From positions 186,001 to 250,000 of the forward strand of contig NZ_JAMBOG010000002.1 in NCBI RefSeq assembly GCF_023715525.1: a stretch of DNA of 64,000 nt. The letters run 5' to 3'. Positions 50,584 to 60,403 of the stretch are shown one piece after another. Source of the stretch: Kocuria rosea (lineage in GTDB: Bacteria; Actinomycetota; Actinomycetes; Actinomycetales; Micrococcaceae). A program made the translations under genes and the position numbers. The notes under the pieces are model-generated. The model had not been told where the DNA came from. It did no database searches and saw only the letters and a program-made list of their open reading frames with translations. The first letter of the stretch is position 1, and every line of letters starts with the position of its first letter.

Positions 50584-52638
50584 ATGCACTGGCGCCCCAT
50601 TTCCCGCCGGACCGCTGCCGCCGGCGGCCTGACCCTCGTCCTGCTCGTGCCGGTGGGAGCGGCCGTGGCCCAGCCGCCCGTCGACGTCCCCCCGGGCGAG
50701 CGCGTCGTCGACCCGGCCGGCGTCCTGGAGGACCCGGCGGCGCTGGAGGCCGAGATCGAGGACTTGGCGGCCCAGGGGAACGTCACCCTCTACGCGGTGA
50801 CCGTGGACGAGTTCACGAGCCCCGCCGACCCCGACCAGTGGGTCAGGGAGTTCGCCGAGCTCAACGGCTTCGGCAGCAACGACGTCGTGCTCGCCGTCGC
50901 CACGCAGGCCCGGCAGGTGAGGATCGACGGGGCCGACAACGGCCCCCTCAGCGACGAGCAGCTCCAGAACGTCTTCCAGGACATCCGCCCGGCCCTCGCC
51001 GGCGGCGACTGGGACGGCGCCGTGCAGGGCGCCGTCGAGGGCATCGAGACGGAGCTCGCGGGCGGGGACGGCGCGGCCGCCGCCCCCGCGGACGGCTCCG
51101 GCGGCGGCGCCGGGCTGGGCGTCCTGGGCCTCGGCGCGCTCGGCCTGGGCGGGCTCGCCGTCTACGGGCTGGCCTCCCGCAACAAGAAGCGGCGCGGGCA
51201 GCAGCCCCCGCCGGTGCCCGCGGGCGCCCCGCAGGGCCCGCCCGTCCCCTACCCCGACGTCCCGGTCCCGGAGCTGCGCAAGCGCGCCGGGGAGCTGCTG
51301 GTGGCCACCGACAACGCCATCCAGCACTCCGAGCAGGAGCTCGTGTTCGCCGAGATGCAGTACGGCGAGCAGCAGGTGCGCCCGTTCCGCCGGGCCATCG
51401 AGGATGCCAAGAAGCACATGCACGCCTCGTTCGCCCTCCAGCAGCAGCTCGAGGACCACATCCCCGACACCGAGGAGCAGCAGCGGGCCTGGCTGGCCGA
51501 GATCATCGGCCGCTCCCAGGACGCCCAGCGCCCCCTCAAGGAGCAGGAGCAGGCGTTCAGCGCGCTGCGCCGGCTGGAGTCCCGGGCCCCGCAGGCGCTC
51601 GAGGACGTCCAGCGCGCCGCCCAGGGGGTCCAGCCGCGTCTGGCCACCGCCGAGGCCCGCCTGCGGGAGCTCGCCCGCCGGTACAGCGAGACCGCGCTCA
51701 CGCCCGTGCGGGACAACGTGGAGCAGGCCCGGGACCGCCTCGCCTTCGTGGACACCGCCGCGGCCGAGGCCCGCGGCGACCTCGCGGCGGGGCGCACCAG
51801 CGACGCCGTGGTGGACATCCGCGCCGCCGAGGAGGCCGTCGGCCAGGCCGGCGGGCTGCTCGACGCCGTGGACCACGCCGCCCGGGAGCTCGCCCAGGCC
51901 GAGGAGTCGCTCCAGGACGCCGTGACGATCGCCCGCCGCGACGTCGCGGAGGCGGACGCCCTCGTCCGCCGCGGGTCCAACCCCGAGCTCGCCGGCGCCG
52001 CCGCCGGGGTGAACGAGGTGCTGCGCCTCGTCGAGGAGCAGCTCTCCGGCGGCCGGGTCGACCCCCTGGGGCTGAGCCGCCGGCTCGCCGTGGCCAAGGA
52101 CGGGCTCGACAAGGGCCTCGCCTCGGTGCGCTCCCAGAACGACCGCGACCGCTCCGCGCGGGAGACCCTCGCCCACACCCTCGTGTCCGCCCAGGCGCAG
52201 GTCAGCTCCGCGAGCGAGTACATCTGGGCCCGCCGCGGCGGCATCGGCCCCGAGGCCCGCACCCGCCTGGCCGAGGCCGAGCGCAACCTCGACGCCGCGC
52301 AGCAGCTGCGCCAGGCCAACCCCTCCGAGGCTCTCGCGCACGCCAACGAGGCGATCCGGATGGCCGGGGAGGCCCAGTACATCGCCCAGCACGACGTCGA
52401 GAGCTTCGGCTACGGCGGCCCCGGCGGCTTCGGGGGCCTGGGCGCGCCCATGGGCGGCTACGGCCACCGGGGCCGCTCCAGCAACGGGCTCGGCGGGGCG
52501 GTGCTGGGCGGGATCCTGCTCGGGTCGATCCTCAACGGCGGCGGCGGCTTCGGCGGCAGCTTCGGCGGCGGCTTCGGCGGTGGCGGGGGCGGCTTCGACG
52601 GCGGAGGCTTCGACGGCGGCATCGGCGGCAACTTCTGA
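50584..52638 (+). CDS. TPM-domain membrane protein with long coiled-coil and Gly-rich tail
   Basis: 684 aa. A signal or anchor segment (about 11-28), an extracytoplasmic TPM domain (about 38-155: VVDPAGVLEDPAALEAEIEDL, FGSNDVVLAVATQ), a second transmembrane segment (about 170-195, AGLGVLGLGALGLGGLAVYGL), then about 400 residues of alpha-helical, coiled-coil-like sequence in the cytoplasm, ending in a Gly/Phe-rich stretch (GGGFGGSFGGGFGG). TPM domains in some homologues act as phosphatases or membrane-protein chaperones. The stop is 94 bp before pspA; the pair probably serves envelope maintenance. Confidence 0.85.
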   Translation: MHWRPISRRTAAAGGLTLVLLVPVGAAVAQPPVDVPPGERVVDPAGVLEDPAALEAEIEDLAAQGNVTLYAVTVDEFTSPADPDQWVREFAELNGFGSNDVVLAVATQARQVRIDGADNGPLSDEQLQNVFQDIRPALAGGDWDGAVQGAVEGIETELAGGDGAAAAPADGSGGGAGLGVLGLGALGLGGLAVYGLASRNKKRRGQQPPPVPAGAPQGPPVPYPDVPVPELRKRAGELLVATDNAIQHSEQELVFAEMQYGEQQVRPFRRAIEDAKKHMHASFALQQQLEDHIPDTEEQQRAWLAEIIGRSQDAQRPLKEQEQAFSALRRLESRAPQALEDVQRAAQGVQPRLATAEARLRELARRYSETALTPVRDNVEQARDRLAFVDTAAAEARGDLAAGRTSDAVVDIRAAEEAVGQAGGLLDAVDHAARELAQAEESLQDAVTIARRDVAEADALVRRGSNPELAGAAAGVNEVLRLVEEQLSGGRVDPLGLSRRLAVAKDGLDKGLASVRSQNDRDRSARETLAHTLVSAQAQVSSASEYIWARRGGIGPEARTRLAEAERNLDAAQQLRQANPSEALAHANEAIRMAGEAQYIAQHDVESFGYGGPGGFGGLGAPMGGYGHRGRSSNGLGGAVLGGILLGSILNGGGGFGGSFGGGFGGGGGGFDGGGFDGGIGGNF

Positions 52639-52732
52639 GCCCGGGCCGGAGCTGCTCCCGGCGCCCACGACCCCATCCGACCCACCTCCCCCGGGGGACC
52701 TCCCGGGGGCAACCAGAGGAGAGAAGGACACC

Positions 52733-53476
52733 ATGATCAAGCAGTCCATCTTCGGCCGCATCGCCCAGCTCGCGAAGGCCAACATCAACGCCATGATCGA
52801 CGCCGCCGAGGACCCGCAGCTGATGCTCGACCAGATGGTGCGCGACTACACCGAGAACATCCGCGAGGCGGAGGCCGCCGTCGCCCAGACCATCGGCAGC
52901 CTGCGCCTGCTCGAGCAGGACCACGCCGAGGACGTGCGCGAGGCCCAGGAGTGGGGCAACAAGGCGCTGGCCGCCTCCAACAAGGCGGAGGAGTTCCGCG
53001 CCGCCGGCCGGTTCTCCGAGGCCGAGAAGTTCGACAACCTCGCCAAGGTCGCCCTCCAGCGCCAGATCCAGTACGAGACGGAGGCGCGCGGCGCGGAGCC
53101 GCAGCTGCAGTCCCAGTCCGAGGTCGTGGCCAAGCTCAAGGACGGGCTGAACCGGATGCGCGGCAAGCTCCAGGAGCTCTCCGCCAAGCGCGACGAGCTC
53201 AACGCCCGCCAGAAGTCCGTCCAGGCCCAGTCCCAGGTCCAGGACGCCCTGAAGTCCTTCGACGTCCTCGACCCCACCAGCGAGGTCTCCCGCTTCGAGG
53301 ACAAGATCCGCCGCGAGGAGGCCCGCATCCTGGGCCAGCAGGAGCTGGCCGCGTCCTCGCTCGACGCCCAGTTCGAGTCCCTCGAGGCCCTCGGCCAGCA
53401 GTCCGAGGTCGAGGCCCGGCTCGCGGCCCTGAAGTCCCGCAACGCCGAGAAGATCGTCTCCGCCGAGGAGGTCTGA
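52733..53476 (+). CDS. pspA: PspA/IM30 family membrane-stress protein
   Basis: 247 aa, almost entirely alpha-helical. It begins MIKQSIFGRIAQLAKANINA, with the DAAEDPQLMLDQMVRDY motif of PspA/Vipp1 proteins, and continues as a long coiled coil up to about residue 215. These proteins polymerise on stressed membranes. GAAGGA precedes the ATG. Downstream of the TPM-domain gene in the same direction, likely one operon. Confidence 0.94.
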   Translation: MIKQSIFGRIAQLAKANINAMIDAAEDPQLMLDQMVRDYTENIREAEAAVAQTIGSLRLLEQDHAEDVREAQEWGNKALAASNKAEEFRAAGRFSEAEKFDNLAKVALQRQIQYETEARGAEPQLQSQSEVVAKLKDGLNRMRGKLQELSAKRDELNARQKSVQAQSQVQDALKSFDVLDPTSEVSRFEDKIRREEARILGQQELAASSLDAQFESLEALGQQSEVEARLAALKSRNAEKIVSAEEV

Positions 53477-53502
53477 CCCCTCCGCTCCCGCCCCGCACGA
53501 CC

Positions 53503-53540
53503 CGCGAACGCCCCACGGTGCGCACCGTGGGGCGTTCGCG
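53503..53540. terminator. Long perfect palindrome after pspA
   Basis: Two perfect 19-nt arms without spacer (centre GTGC|GCAC), flanked by a second complementary pair CGCACGAC / GTCGTGCG further out. It lies 27 nt after the pspA stop. No T tract. Confidence 0.75.
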
Positions 53541-53597
53541 CGTCGTGCGGGCGCCGCGGCCGACCGTCCGGAGGGCCGGGCGGGTCCGGGCACGGCG

Positions 53598-53630
53598 AAG
53601 GCCCCCGGACCGTGACGGTCCGGGGGCCTT
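53598..53630. terminator. Hairpin downstream of the initiator tRNA
   Basis: Perfect 16-nt arms (AAGGCCCCCGGACCGT and complement) around one base, adjacent to the tRNA 3' end on the minus strand. A second long stem 58 bp from the previous one. Confidence 0.7.
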
Positions 53631-53633
53631 CCG

Positions 53634-53710
53634 TGGTTGCGGGGGCAAGATTTGAACTTGCGACCTCTGGGTTATGAGCCCAGCGAGCTACCGAACTGCT
53701 CCACCCCGCG
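53634..53710 (-). tRNA. Initiator tRNA-fMet (CAT)
   Basis: 77 nt including an encoded CCA. Anticodon CAT in the loop CTCATAA. Three consecutive G-C pairs at the end of the anticodon stem (GGG/CCC) and a C1-A72 mismatch in the acceptor stem are the hallmarks of the initiator species. It lies on the minus strand between pspA and the UPF0182 gene. Confidence 0.95.
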
Positions 53711-53756
53711 GCGACAGGTATGACTATACGTGCCGCGGGGTGGGCCCGCAAATCGG

Positions 53757-56735
53757 CTACTCGCCGGCCTCCGGGGCGAGCGCGCCCTCCGCCTCCGGCG
53801 CCACGGCGCCGTCGGCCTCGAGGGCCCGCTCGATGGCGTCCTGCAGGCGCTGCTGGGCCTCGCCGTAGGCGCTCCAGTCGCCGTCCTGCCGCGCCCGGTC
53901 GGAGTCCTGGATCGCCTGGTTCGCCTCGTTGAGGGCGTCCTGCAGGGCGTCGCCGGTGGCGGGGGGCCGGGTGCCGCCCTCGGCCGGCTGCTCCTCGCCG
54001 TCGGTCGCGGCCTCGGCGTCGTCCACGCCCGCACCCGCGGAGGTCTGGGCCCCCGAGTCGCCGCCGAAGACCTCGTCGAGGGCCTCCTCGAGAGTGGGGG
54101 CGAAGCCCACCTCCTCGCCGAAGCCGACGAGCACGCGCCGCAGCGTCGGGTAGGCGGCGTCGCCCGAGGACTGCACGTAGACGGGCTGGACGTAGAGCAT
54201 GCCGCCGCCGGCGGGCAGGGTCAACAGGTTGCCGTTGATCACCTCGGAGGCGCCCTGCCGGAGCAGGTTGAGCTCCGTCGAGACGTCGGTGTCCGAGTTG
54301 AACAGGTTCTGGGCCTGGCCCGGCCCCGGCACCACGGACGAGCGCGGCAGCTCGAGCAGGCGCAGCTTGCCGTAGTCCTCGCTCTTCACCCCGTCCTGGC
54401 CGGTGCCGGCGTCGGCGTTCGCCGAGAGGTAGCCGTACATGACGTTGCGGGTGTTGCCCGTCTCGGACTGCTGCGGGATGAAGGACGTGGTGAGGGAGAA
54501 GTTGGCCTCGTCCTCACCGGGCATCCGCATCGACAGGTAGTACGGGGGCAGGGAGACGTCGGAGTCCTGGGTCGGGTCGTTCGGCACGGACCACACGTCG
54601 TCGTTGCGGTAGAAGCTGTTCGCGTCCGTCACGTGGTAGCGGTTGAGCAGCTCGCGCTGGACCTTGAACATGTCCTGCGGGTAGCGCACGTGGGCCATCA
54701 GCTCCGCCGACATCTCGGAGTAGGGCTTGAGCGTGTTCGGGAAGACGCTCTGCCACGCCTTGAGGATGGGGTCCTGGTCGTCCCACGCGTAGAGGGTCAC
54801 GGAGCCGTCGAAGGCGTTGACCGTGGCCTTCACCGAGTTGCGGATGTAGTTGACGCGCTCCGCCGGCAGCGCGGCCGCCGCGCCCTGGGCGGTCTGGGTG
54901 TCCTGGGTGGCCTCCTGCAGGACCTCGGGGGTCGAGTACGGGTACGCGTCCGAGGTGGTGTAGGCGTCCACGATCCACTGCACCTGCCCGTCGACGATCG
55001 CCGGGTACGGGGCGCCGTCGACGGTCAGGTACGGGGCCACCTTCTCCACGCGCTCGCGCGGGTCCCGGTCGTAGAGGATCTGGGACTCGGGGCGCACGGC
55101 GTCCGAGAGCAGCATGTCCGAGGACTGGAACTTGATGGAGTACGCCAGGCGGTTGAAGAAGTTGCCGATGCTCGGCCCGCCCTCGCCGCGGAACGTCGTC
55201 TTGGCGTCGCCCTCGGCGTCGCCCGCGGTCTGCGGGCGGTCCAGCTCGAGGGGCTCGTCGCCCTCGGCGCCGCCGACGATCGAGTACTCCGGGGAGTTCT
55301 CGCCGAAGTAGATGCGCGGCTCGTAGTCGTCGGAGATGACACCGGTGGAGGGGATTCCGGCCTGCATGAACTGCGGTTTGCCGTCGGACTCGACCCGGCT
55401 GCCGTAGGCCGCGACCACGCCGTAGCCGTGCGTGTAGACCACGTGCTGGTTGTACCAGCCCTGGTTCTGCTCCGGGTTCAGCTCGCGGGTCGCGATCACG
55501 GTGTCCTGGACCTCGCCGTCGATCTCGTAGCGGTCCACGTTGAGGGTGTCGGGGAACTGGTAGTACGGGCGGAACTGCTGCAGCTGGGAGAAGGCGGAGG
55601 AGACCACGTTGGGATCGAGCAGGCGGATGTTGGACGTCGTCTCGGTGTCCTGGCGCAGGGCGCCCTGCTCGGTCTCGGTCGTCGCCTCGTAGGGCATCAC
55701 CTCGGTGGTGTCGAGCCCGTACGCGGAGCGGGTGAGCTGGATGTTGCGCTGGATGTACTCGCTCTCCAGGGCCTGCTCCGTCGGGGTGACCTGGAAGCGC
55801 TGGACGATCCACGGGTAGATCCCGCCGGCCACGACGGCCACCACGAGCAGCATGGCCGTGCCGATCACCGGCAGCCGCCAGCGGCCGATGAAGGACGCCA
55901 CCACGAAGAGGATCGCGACGATCAGCGCCGCCGCCGCGAGGATCGCCTTCGTGGGGATCACGGCGTTGACGTCGGTGTAGAGCGCGCCCGTCCACTTCCC
56001 GGAGGTCGACTGCAGGGTCGAGTACCGGTCCAGCCAGAAGTTCGCGGCCTGCAGCAGCAGGAACAGGGCCGCGAGCACCCCCAGGTGCACGCGGGAGGCG
56101 CGGGAGGTGGACAGCCCCCGCTCGGTGATCCGGATGCCGCCGTAGACGTAGTGCATCAGGATCCCCGCGACGCCCGCGAGCAGGATGGCGGAGACGAGGA
56201 AGCCGATGAGGAAGCGCAGGAACGGGAGGGTGAAGACGTAGAAGCCGAGGTCGAGGCCGAACTGGGGGTCGGTCTGGTTGAACGGCTCCCGGTTGAGGAA
56301 CAGCACGACCGTGTCCCACTGGGTCATCGCCGTGCTCGCCGCGAAGAGGCCGAACAGGACGGGCACCACCACCATGACGATCTTGCGCACCGGCTCCAGG
56401 GCCTCCTGGTAGCGGCGCAGGTTGTCGTCGACGATGGACTCGGCCGTGATCGGCCGGCTGCGGTAGGCGAGGTAGAGGCTGGCGAACATCAGGGCGGCGA
56501 CGAGCACGGCGGAGACCACGAAGATGGTGGCCTTCACGAGGTTCTCGGTGACGAACACGCTGAGGTAGCCGAGCTGGTCGTACCACAGGACGTCCGTGTA
56601 CAGCTGCGTTGCCCCCACGAAGGCGGCCACGAGCGCCAGGACGACCACGACGGTCGGCCACAGCGCACCCCGCTTCTTCCGCTGTCCGGCTGGCTGCTGC
56701 CTCGGTGATCGGGGGGCTGTTGGTCCGGCGGTCAC
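53757..56735 (-). CDS. UPF0182 family large membrane protein
   Basis: 992 aa. Seven hydrophobic segments in the first 310 residues ([16 protein letters not shown] after the first) and a large extracytoplasmic domain (about 320-910, [33 protein letters not shown]), then an acidic tail with a coiled-coil-like end ([19 protein letters not shown]). It corresponds to mycobacterial Rv3193c, of unknown function. GAGG lies 7 nt before GTG 56735. The leader contains three 24-bp tandem repeats. Confidence 0.93.
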   Translation of the reverse strand: MTAGPTAPRSPRQQPAGQRKKRGALWPTVVVVLALVAAFVGATQLYTDVLWYDQLGYLSVFVTENLVKATIFVVSAVLVAALMFASLYLAYRSRPITAESIVDDNLRRYQEALEPVRKIVMVVVPVLFGLFAASTAMTQWDTVVLFLNREPFNQTDPQFGLDLGFYVFTLPFLRFLIGFLVSAILLAGVAGILMHYVYGGIRITERGLSTSRASRVHLGVLAALFLLLQAANFWLDRYSTLQSTSGKWTGALYTDVNAVIPTKAILAAAALIVAILFVVASFIGRWRLPVIGTAMLLVVAVVAGGIYPWIVQRFQVTPTEQALESEYIQRNIQLTRSAYGLDTTEVMPYEATTETEQGALRQDTETTSNIRLLDPNVVSSAFSQLQQFRPYYQFPDTLNVDRYEIDGEVQDTVIATRELNPEQNQGWYNQHVVYTHGYGVVAAYGSRVESDGKPQFMQAGIPSTGVISDDYEPRIYFGENSPEYSIVGGAEGDEPLELDRPQTAGDAEGDAKTTFRGEGGPSIGNFFNRLAYSIKFQSSDMLLSDAVRPESQILYDRDPRERVEKVAPYLTVDGAPYPAIVDGQVQWIVDAYTTSDAYPYSTPEVLQEATQDTQTAQGAAAALPAERVNYIRNSVKATVNAFDGSVTLYAWDDQDPILKAWQSVFPNTLKPYSEMSAELMAHVRYPQDMFKVQRELLNRYHVTDANSFYRNDDVWSVPNDPTQDSDVSLPPYYLSMRMPGEDEANFSLTTSFIPQQSETGNTRNVMYGYLSANADAGTGQDGVKSEDYGKLRLLELPRSSVVPGPGQAQNLFNSDTDVSTELNLLRQGASEVINGNLLTLPAGGGMLYVQPVYVQSSGDAAYPTLRRVLVGFGEEVGFAPTLEEALDEVFGGDSGAQTSAGAGVDDAEAATDGEEQPAEGGTRPPATGDALQDALNEANQAIQDSDRARQDGDWSAYGEAQQRLQDAIERALEADGAVAPEAEGALAPEAGE

Positions 56736-56769
56736 TGGTTACCTCTGCATTCCGCGTCGAGAGTCGGTC

Positions 56770-56850
56770 GTGCTGCGTGAAGTCGTGGGTGGGGTGCTGC
56801 GTGAAGTCGTGGGTGGGGTGCTGCGTGAAGTCGTGGGTGGGGTGCTGCGT
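56770..56850. repeat. Three 24-bp tandem repeats plus a 9-bp partial, upstream of the UPF0182 gene
   Basis: Units at 56770-56793, 56794-56817 and 56818-56841 are identical; a fourth begins and stops after GTGCTGCGT. The unit begins GTGCTGCGTGAAGTCGTGGG. It lies 35-115 bp before the GTG start, between two genes of the same strand. On the minus strand each unit holds CACGACTTCACGCAGCAC. Copy number is probably variable. Confidence 0.9.
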
Positions 56851-56934
56851 CGGAGGCCGCCGGCGGGTCGCCGGGACGCCCTGTCCATTCTGCCCGCGGC
56901 GTTCTCGGGGGTGCAATTGTCGTCGGCGCGGCGC

Positions 56935-58014
56935 TCACCTGGTGTCGCACCCCGGCAGCACGGTGAGGTCCTCGCCCCGGCCGGCCGCCTCCGCGGCGGC
57001 CACGGCGTCGTCGAGCGTGCCCACGGACACCACCGTGAGCCCGTCGGGGACGTGGCCCCGGACCTCCGCGCAGTTGTCCTCCGGGGCGAGGAAGAGCTGC
57101 GCGCCGGCGTCCGCGGCGCCCTGGAGCTTCTGGCGGATCCCGCCGATGGGGCCGACCTCCCCGTCGGGGGTGATCGTGCCCGTCCCCGCCACGTGCCGGT
57201 CCCCGGCGAGCGAGCCGGGGGTGAGCTCGTCGACGACCCCGAGCGCGAACATCAGGCCCGCGCTGGGCCCGCCGACCTCGTGGAGCTCGAAGTCCACGAC
57301 GACCGGGAACTCGTAGGACGGCACGAGGAGGACGCCGAGCTGCCAGCTGCCCGACGTCTCGTCCCGGACGGTGTCCACCGCAACGTCGCGCTCGGCCCCG
57401 GCGCGCTCCACCTGCAGGGTCACGCCCCGCTCCCCCGCGGCGTCGAGCGCCGCTCTCAGCCCCGCCAGCGAGACGATCGGCGTCCCGTCCACCCCGCGCA
57501 GGACGTCCCCGTGCTCGAGCTGGCCCTCGGCCGGGCCGCCGGGCAGGGTGCCGTGGACCACGAGCTCCACGGTGAAGTCACGGTCCAGGTGGGTGAGGGC
57601 GGCGGCCACGGAGTTGTCCTGGGAGGAGGTCATGGCCGTCGCGTTGTACTCGTCGACGTCCTCGGCGGAGACGTCGTGCGGGTACAGGGCGTCGGCGGGC
57701 AGCACGGCCGCGGCGGGGTCCAGCCAGGCGCCGAGCACCCGCAGCACGTTGACGTCGCTGTTCGGCCCCCCGGAGACGTAGACGGTCGTGAGGTCCAGGA
57801 CCGACTCGCTGGGGTAGCTCGGCTCCCCGGAGACGGCCAGCAGCTGCTGCCCGTCGTGCTCCCCCACGGTGTTGAAGGTCGGCCCCGGCGCCTCGACGAC
57901 GAACGGCGCGGGCAGCACCGTGCCGGCGAGGAGCAGGCCCGCGGACCCCAGCAGCGCCCACGACTCCAGGCTCCGGCGGCGGAAGGCGCGGCGCGGGCGG
58001 GGGGGAACGGTCAC
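56935..58014 (-). CDS. PDZ-domain Lon-like (S16) membrane protease
   Basis: 359 aa. One N-terminal membrane segment (about 20-38), PDZ domain (about 145-235), and an S16 protease domain with catalytic dyad S251 (GGPSAGL) and K296 (GGIRQKL). It corresponds to mycobacterial Rv3194c. GTG 58014 is chosen over ATG 58020 because GAGG sits 6 nt before it and directly against the ATG. Divergent from the DUF2342 gene; upstream of the UPF0182 gene in the same direction. Confidence 0.93.
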   Translation of the reverse strand: MTVPPRPRRAFRRRSLESWALLGSAGLLLAGTVLPAPFVVEAPGPTFNTVGEHDGQQLLAVSGEPSYPSESVLDLTTVYVSGGPNSDVNVLRVLGAWLDPAAAVLPADALYPHDVSAEDVDEYNATAMTSSQDNSVAAALTHLDRDFTVELVVHGTLPGGPAEGQLEHGDVLRGVDGTPIVSLAGLRAALDAAGERGVTLQVERAGAERDVAVDTVRDETSGSWQLGVLLVPSYEFPVVVDFELHEVGGPSAGLMFALGVVDELTPGSLAGDRHVAGTGTITPDGEVGPIGGIRQKLQGAADAGAQLFLAPEDNCAEVRGHVPDGLTVVSVGTLDDAVAAAEAAGRGEDLTVLPGCDTR

Positions 58015-58226
58015 GTGCATCCTCGGCGGTCGGCGGTGGGACCGTGCGCCGTGCGGCCCCCGGTCCGGGCCTTCCACTTTATCCCGCGGACCCGCCCCTA
58101 GGCTCCCAGCGAACTGGGAGTTGGCCCGTGGTCGCCCGGGTCCGGCGCTCGCTACGCTGGAGGCAGAGACGTCGGGCGCGCGCACGCCGCCCGCACCCCC
58201 CTCCCGAGCAGACGAACGGTGGAACC

Positions 58227-59657
58227 ATGACCTCCCAGCCTCCCCACGACCCCTCCGGCGACCGGCCCGACGACGACGGCAAGGACCCGTTCCAGGAGAT
58301 GCTGGAGCGCCTCCTGGGCCAGAGCGGGATGAGCCCCGAGGACCTGCGCCGCGCCGGGATGCCCATGGACCCGCAGGCCATGTCCATGATGTTCCAGCAG
58401 ATCCAGTCCATGATGGGCGGCGGCGCCGCCGAGGGCCCCGTCAACTGGACCCTCGCGCACGACCACGCCCGCCGGATCGCGGCCGCGGACGGCGACCCGT
58501 CCGTCTCCGCCGCCCAGCGCGGGGCGGTGGAGGACGCGATGAAGCTCGCCGAGCTGTGGCTGGGCGAGCACACGGAGTTCGGCCAGACCTCCATCCGCCC
58601 GCAGGCGTGGTCCCGGGCGGAGTGGATCGAGGCGACGCTGCCCACGTGGAAGGAGATGACCGGCCCCGTCGCGGGCTCCGTCACGAAGGCCCTCACCGAC
58701 GCCCTCACCCAGCAGCTGCCCGCCGAGCTGTCCGCGATGATGGGTGGGGCCTCGGGCATGCTCGCGGGCGCCGGCGGGATGCTCTTCGGGATGCAGCTGG
58801 GCCAGGCCGTGGGCGGGCTCTCCCGCGAGGTGCTGTGCTCCACCGACATCGGCCTGCCGCTGGCCGAGGGCCGCTCCGGGCTGCTGCCCGCCAGCATCAA
58901 GGCCTTCGGGGAGGGCCTGGACCTGCCCGCGCAGGAGATCATGCTCTACATCGCCGTGCGCGAGGCCGCGCACGTGCGCCTGTTCGCGGCGAACCCGTGG
59001 TTGCGCCAGCACGTCCTCGACCTGGTGAAGCGCTTCTCCGAGGGCATCCACATCGACATGGCGCGCATCGAGGAGGCGGCCCGCGACATCGACCCGATGG
59101 ACCCGTCGAGCATGCAGGAGGCCCTCTCCTCCGGGATCTTCGCCCCGCAGCAGACCCCCGACCAGGAGGCCGCGCTCAAGGAGCTCGAGACGGTGCTCGC
59201 CCTCGTGGAGGGCTGGGTGCACGTGGTGACCGTCGACTCCACCGCCAACCTGCCCTCGGCGGGGGCCCTGTCGGAGACCATCCGCCGCCGCCGCGCCTCC
59301 GGCGGCCCGGCGGAGCACGCCTTCGGTTCCCTCGTGGGCCTGGAGCTGCGCCCGCGGCGGCTGCGGGAGGCCGCCGAGTTCTGGCAGTACGTCGGCGAGC
59401 GCCGCGGCCTGCGGGACCGGGACGGGCTGTGGGAGGCCCCGGAGCTGCTGCCCACGGACCACGACCTCGACGACCCCGCGGCGTTCTCGGAGCGGCGGGG
59501 CCTGCTCACCGCCTCCGCGGACGAGGTCGACGCCGCGCTCCAGAAGCTGCTCTCGGGCGGCTACGAGGAGCCCGGCACGGACGGCGCGGGTGGTGCCGGT
59601 GGCGCGCCGGACGGGGACGCCGGCGACGCCCCTCAGGACGGGGACGCGCCCCGCTGA
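58227..59657 (+). CDS. DUF2342 zinc-metallopeptidase-like protein
   Basis: 476 aa. An N-terminal low-complexity Met/Gln-rich part (about 1-65), then VNWTLAHDHARRIAA and the VREAAHVRLFAANPWL segment, in which REAAH is the zincin-like HExxH variant of the family, followed by LVEGWVHVVTVDS with a likely further metal ligand. Corresponds to mycobacterial Rv3195, sometimes labelled F420-associated. TACGCT at 58153-58158 is a possible -10. Its last 25 nt overlap the convergent metallopeptidase gene. Confidence 0.9.
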   Translation: MTSQPPHDPSGDRPDDDGKDPFQEMLERLLGQSGMSPEDLRRAGMPMDPQAMSMMFQQIQSMMGGGAAEGPVNWTLAHDHARRIAAADGDPSVSAAQRGAVEDAMKLAELWLGEHTEFGQTSIRPQAWSRAEWIEATLPTWKEMTGPVAGSVTKALTDALTQQLPAELSAMMGGASGMLAGAGGMLFGMQLGQAVGGLSREVLCSTDIGLPLAEGRSGLLPASIKAFGEGLDLPAQEIMLYIAVREAAHVRLFAANPWLRQHVLDLVKRFSEGIHIDMARIEEAARDIDPMDPSSMQEALSSGIFAPQQTPDQEAALKELETVLALVEGWVHVVTVDSTANLPSAGALSETIRRRRASGGPAEHAFGSLVGLELRPRRLREAAEFWQYVGERRGLRDRDGLWEAPELLPTDHDLDDPAAFSERRGLLTASADEVDAALQKLLSGGYEEPGTDGAGGAGGAPDGDAGDAPQDGDAPR

Positions 59658-60214
59658 CCGGCCTCGGGTCCTGTGGTCTCGGCCGCCCCGTGCCGGCGCG
59701 CCCAGGCGGCGCCGTCGAGGAAGGCCTGCGCGCGGTCCGCGAGCGGGTAGCGGGCCTCGAGCTCGCGGAAGCGCGGGCCGTGGTCGGCCTCGAGCAGGTG
59801 CACGAGCTCGTGCACCAGCACGAAGTCGAGCACCCAGTCCGGGGCGTCCTGGAGCTGGGCGGAGATCCGGAGGACGCCCGTGGCCGGGGTCGCCGAGCCC
59901 CAGCGGGAGTTCTGCCGGGCGGACCAGCGCACGTCCGAGGGGCGCGCCCGCCCGTCGAGGTGGCGCCGGGACAGCTCCCGGGCCCGCTCGAGCAGGCGGT
60001 CGTCCGAGCGGCGCGCCGCGCCCCGGGCGGCCTCGCGGCGGCGGCGCTCCACGACCCGGGGCACCAGCTCCCGGGTCCAGTGCTCGATCTCCCGGCGGGT
60101 GGCCGACTGGGGAACGGAGAGCACGACCGTGTCCTCGCTCCAGTGGGCGGAGACGGTCTTGCGGCGCCGGGCGGAGCGGCGCACGACGACCTCCGGCTGT
60201 GACGGTACGGGCAT
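59633..60214 (-). CDS. YgjP/SprT-type zinc metallopeptidase
   Basis: 193 aa. The C-terminal half holds FVLVHELVHLLEADHGPRF with the HExxH zinc site, preceded by RWSARQNSRWGSAT, the family hallmark of YgjP (WELP-1-like) proteins. The N-terminal part is basic (RRSARRRKTVSAHW). Role unknown, possibly processing of nucleic-acid-bound proteins. Its 3' end overlaps the DUF2342 gene by 25 nt on the other strand. Confidence 0.88.
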   Translation of the reverse strand: MPVPSQPEVVVRRSARRRKTVSAHWSEDTVVLSVPQSATRREIEHWTRELVPRVVERRRREAARGAARRSDDRLLERARELSRRHLDGRARPSDVRWSARQNSRWGSATPATGVLRISAQLQDAPDWVLDFVLVHELVHLLEADHGPRFRELEARYPLADRAQAFLDGAAWARRHGAAETTGPEAGQRGASPS

Positions 60215-60403
60215 GGGGCCATTGAACACGGCCCCGGCCCGCCCGGCGAAACGGGGGCGGCCGTGCGGACGCCCGGCGGTGTGCACACCGCCGTTGCGCA
60301 CACCGCCGCGGTGTGGACTGTGGGCGGGGCGGGGCGGCCCGGCGCCCCGCGCCGGTCCGCGCGACAGTGGTGGGGTCCTGTCCGCCCGCCCCCGGAGGCT
60401 CCC

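Noticed and set aside
56770-56850. CRISPR array
   Set aside because: The 24-bp units are head to tail with no spacers, and no cas gene is present.
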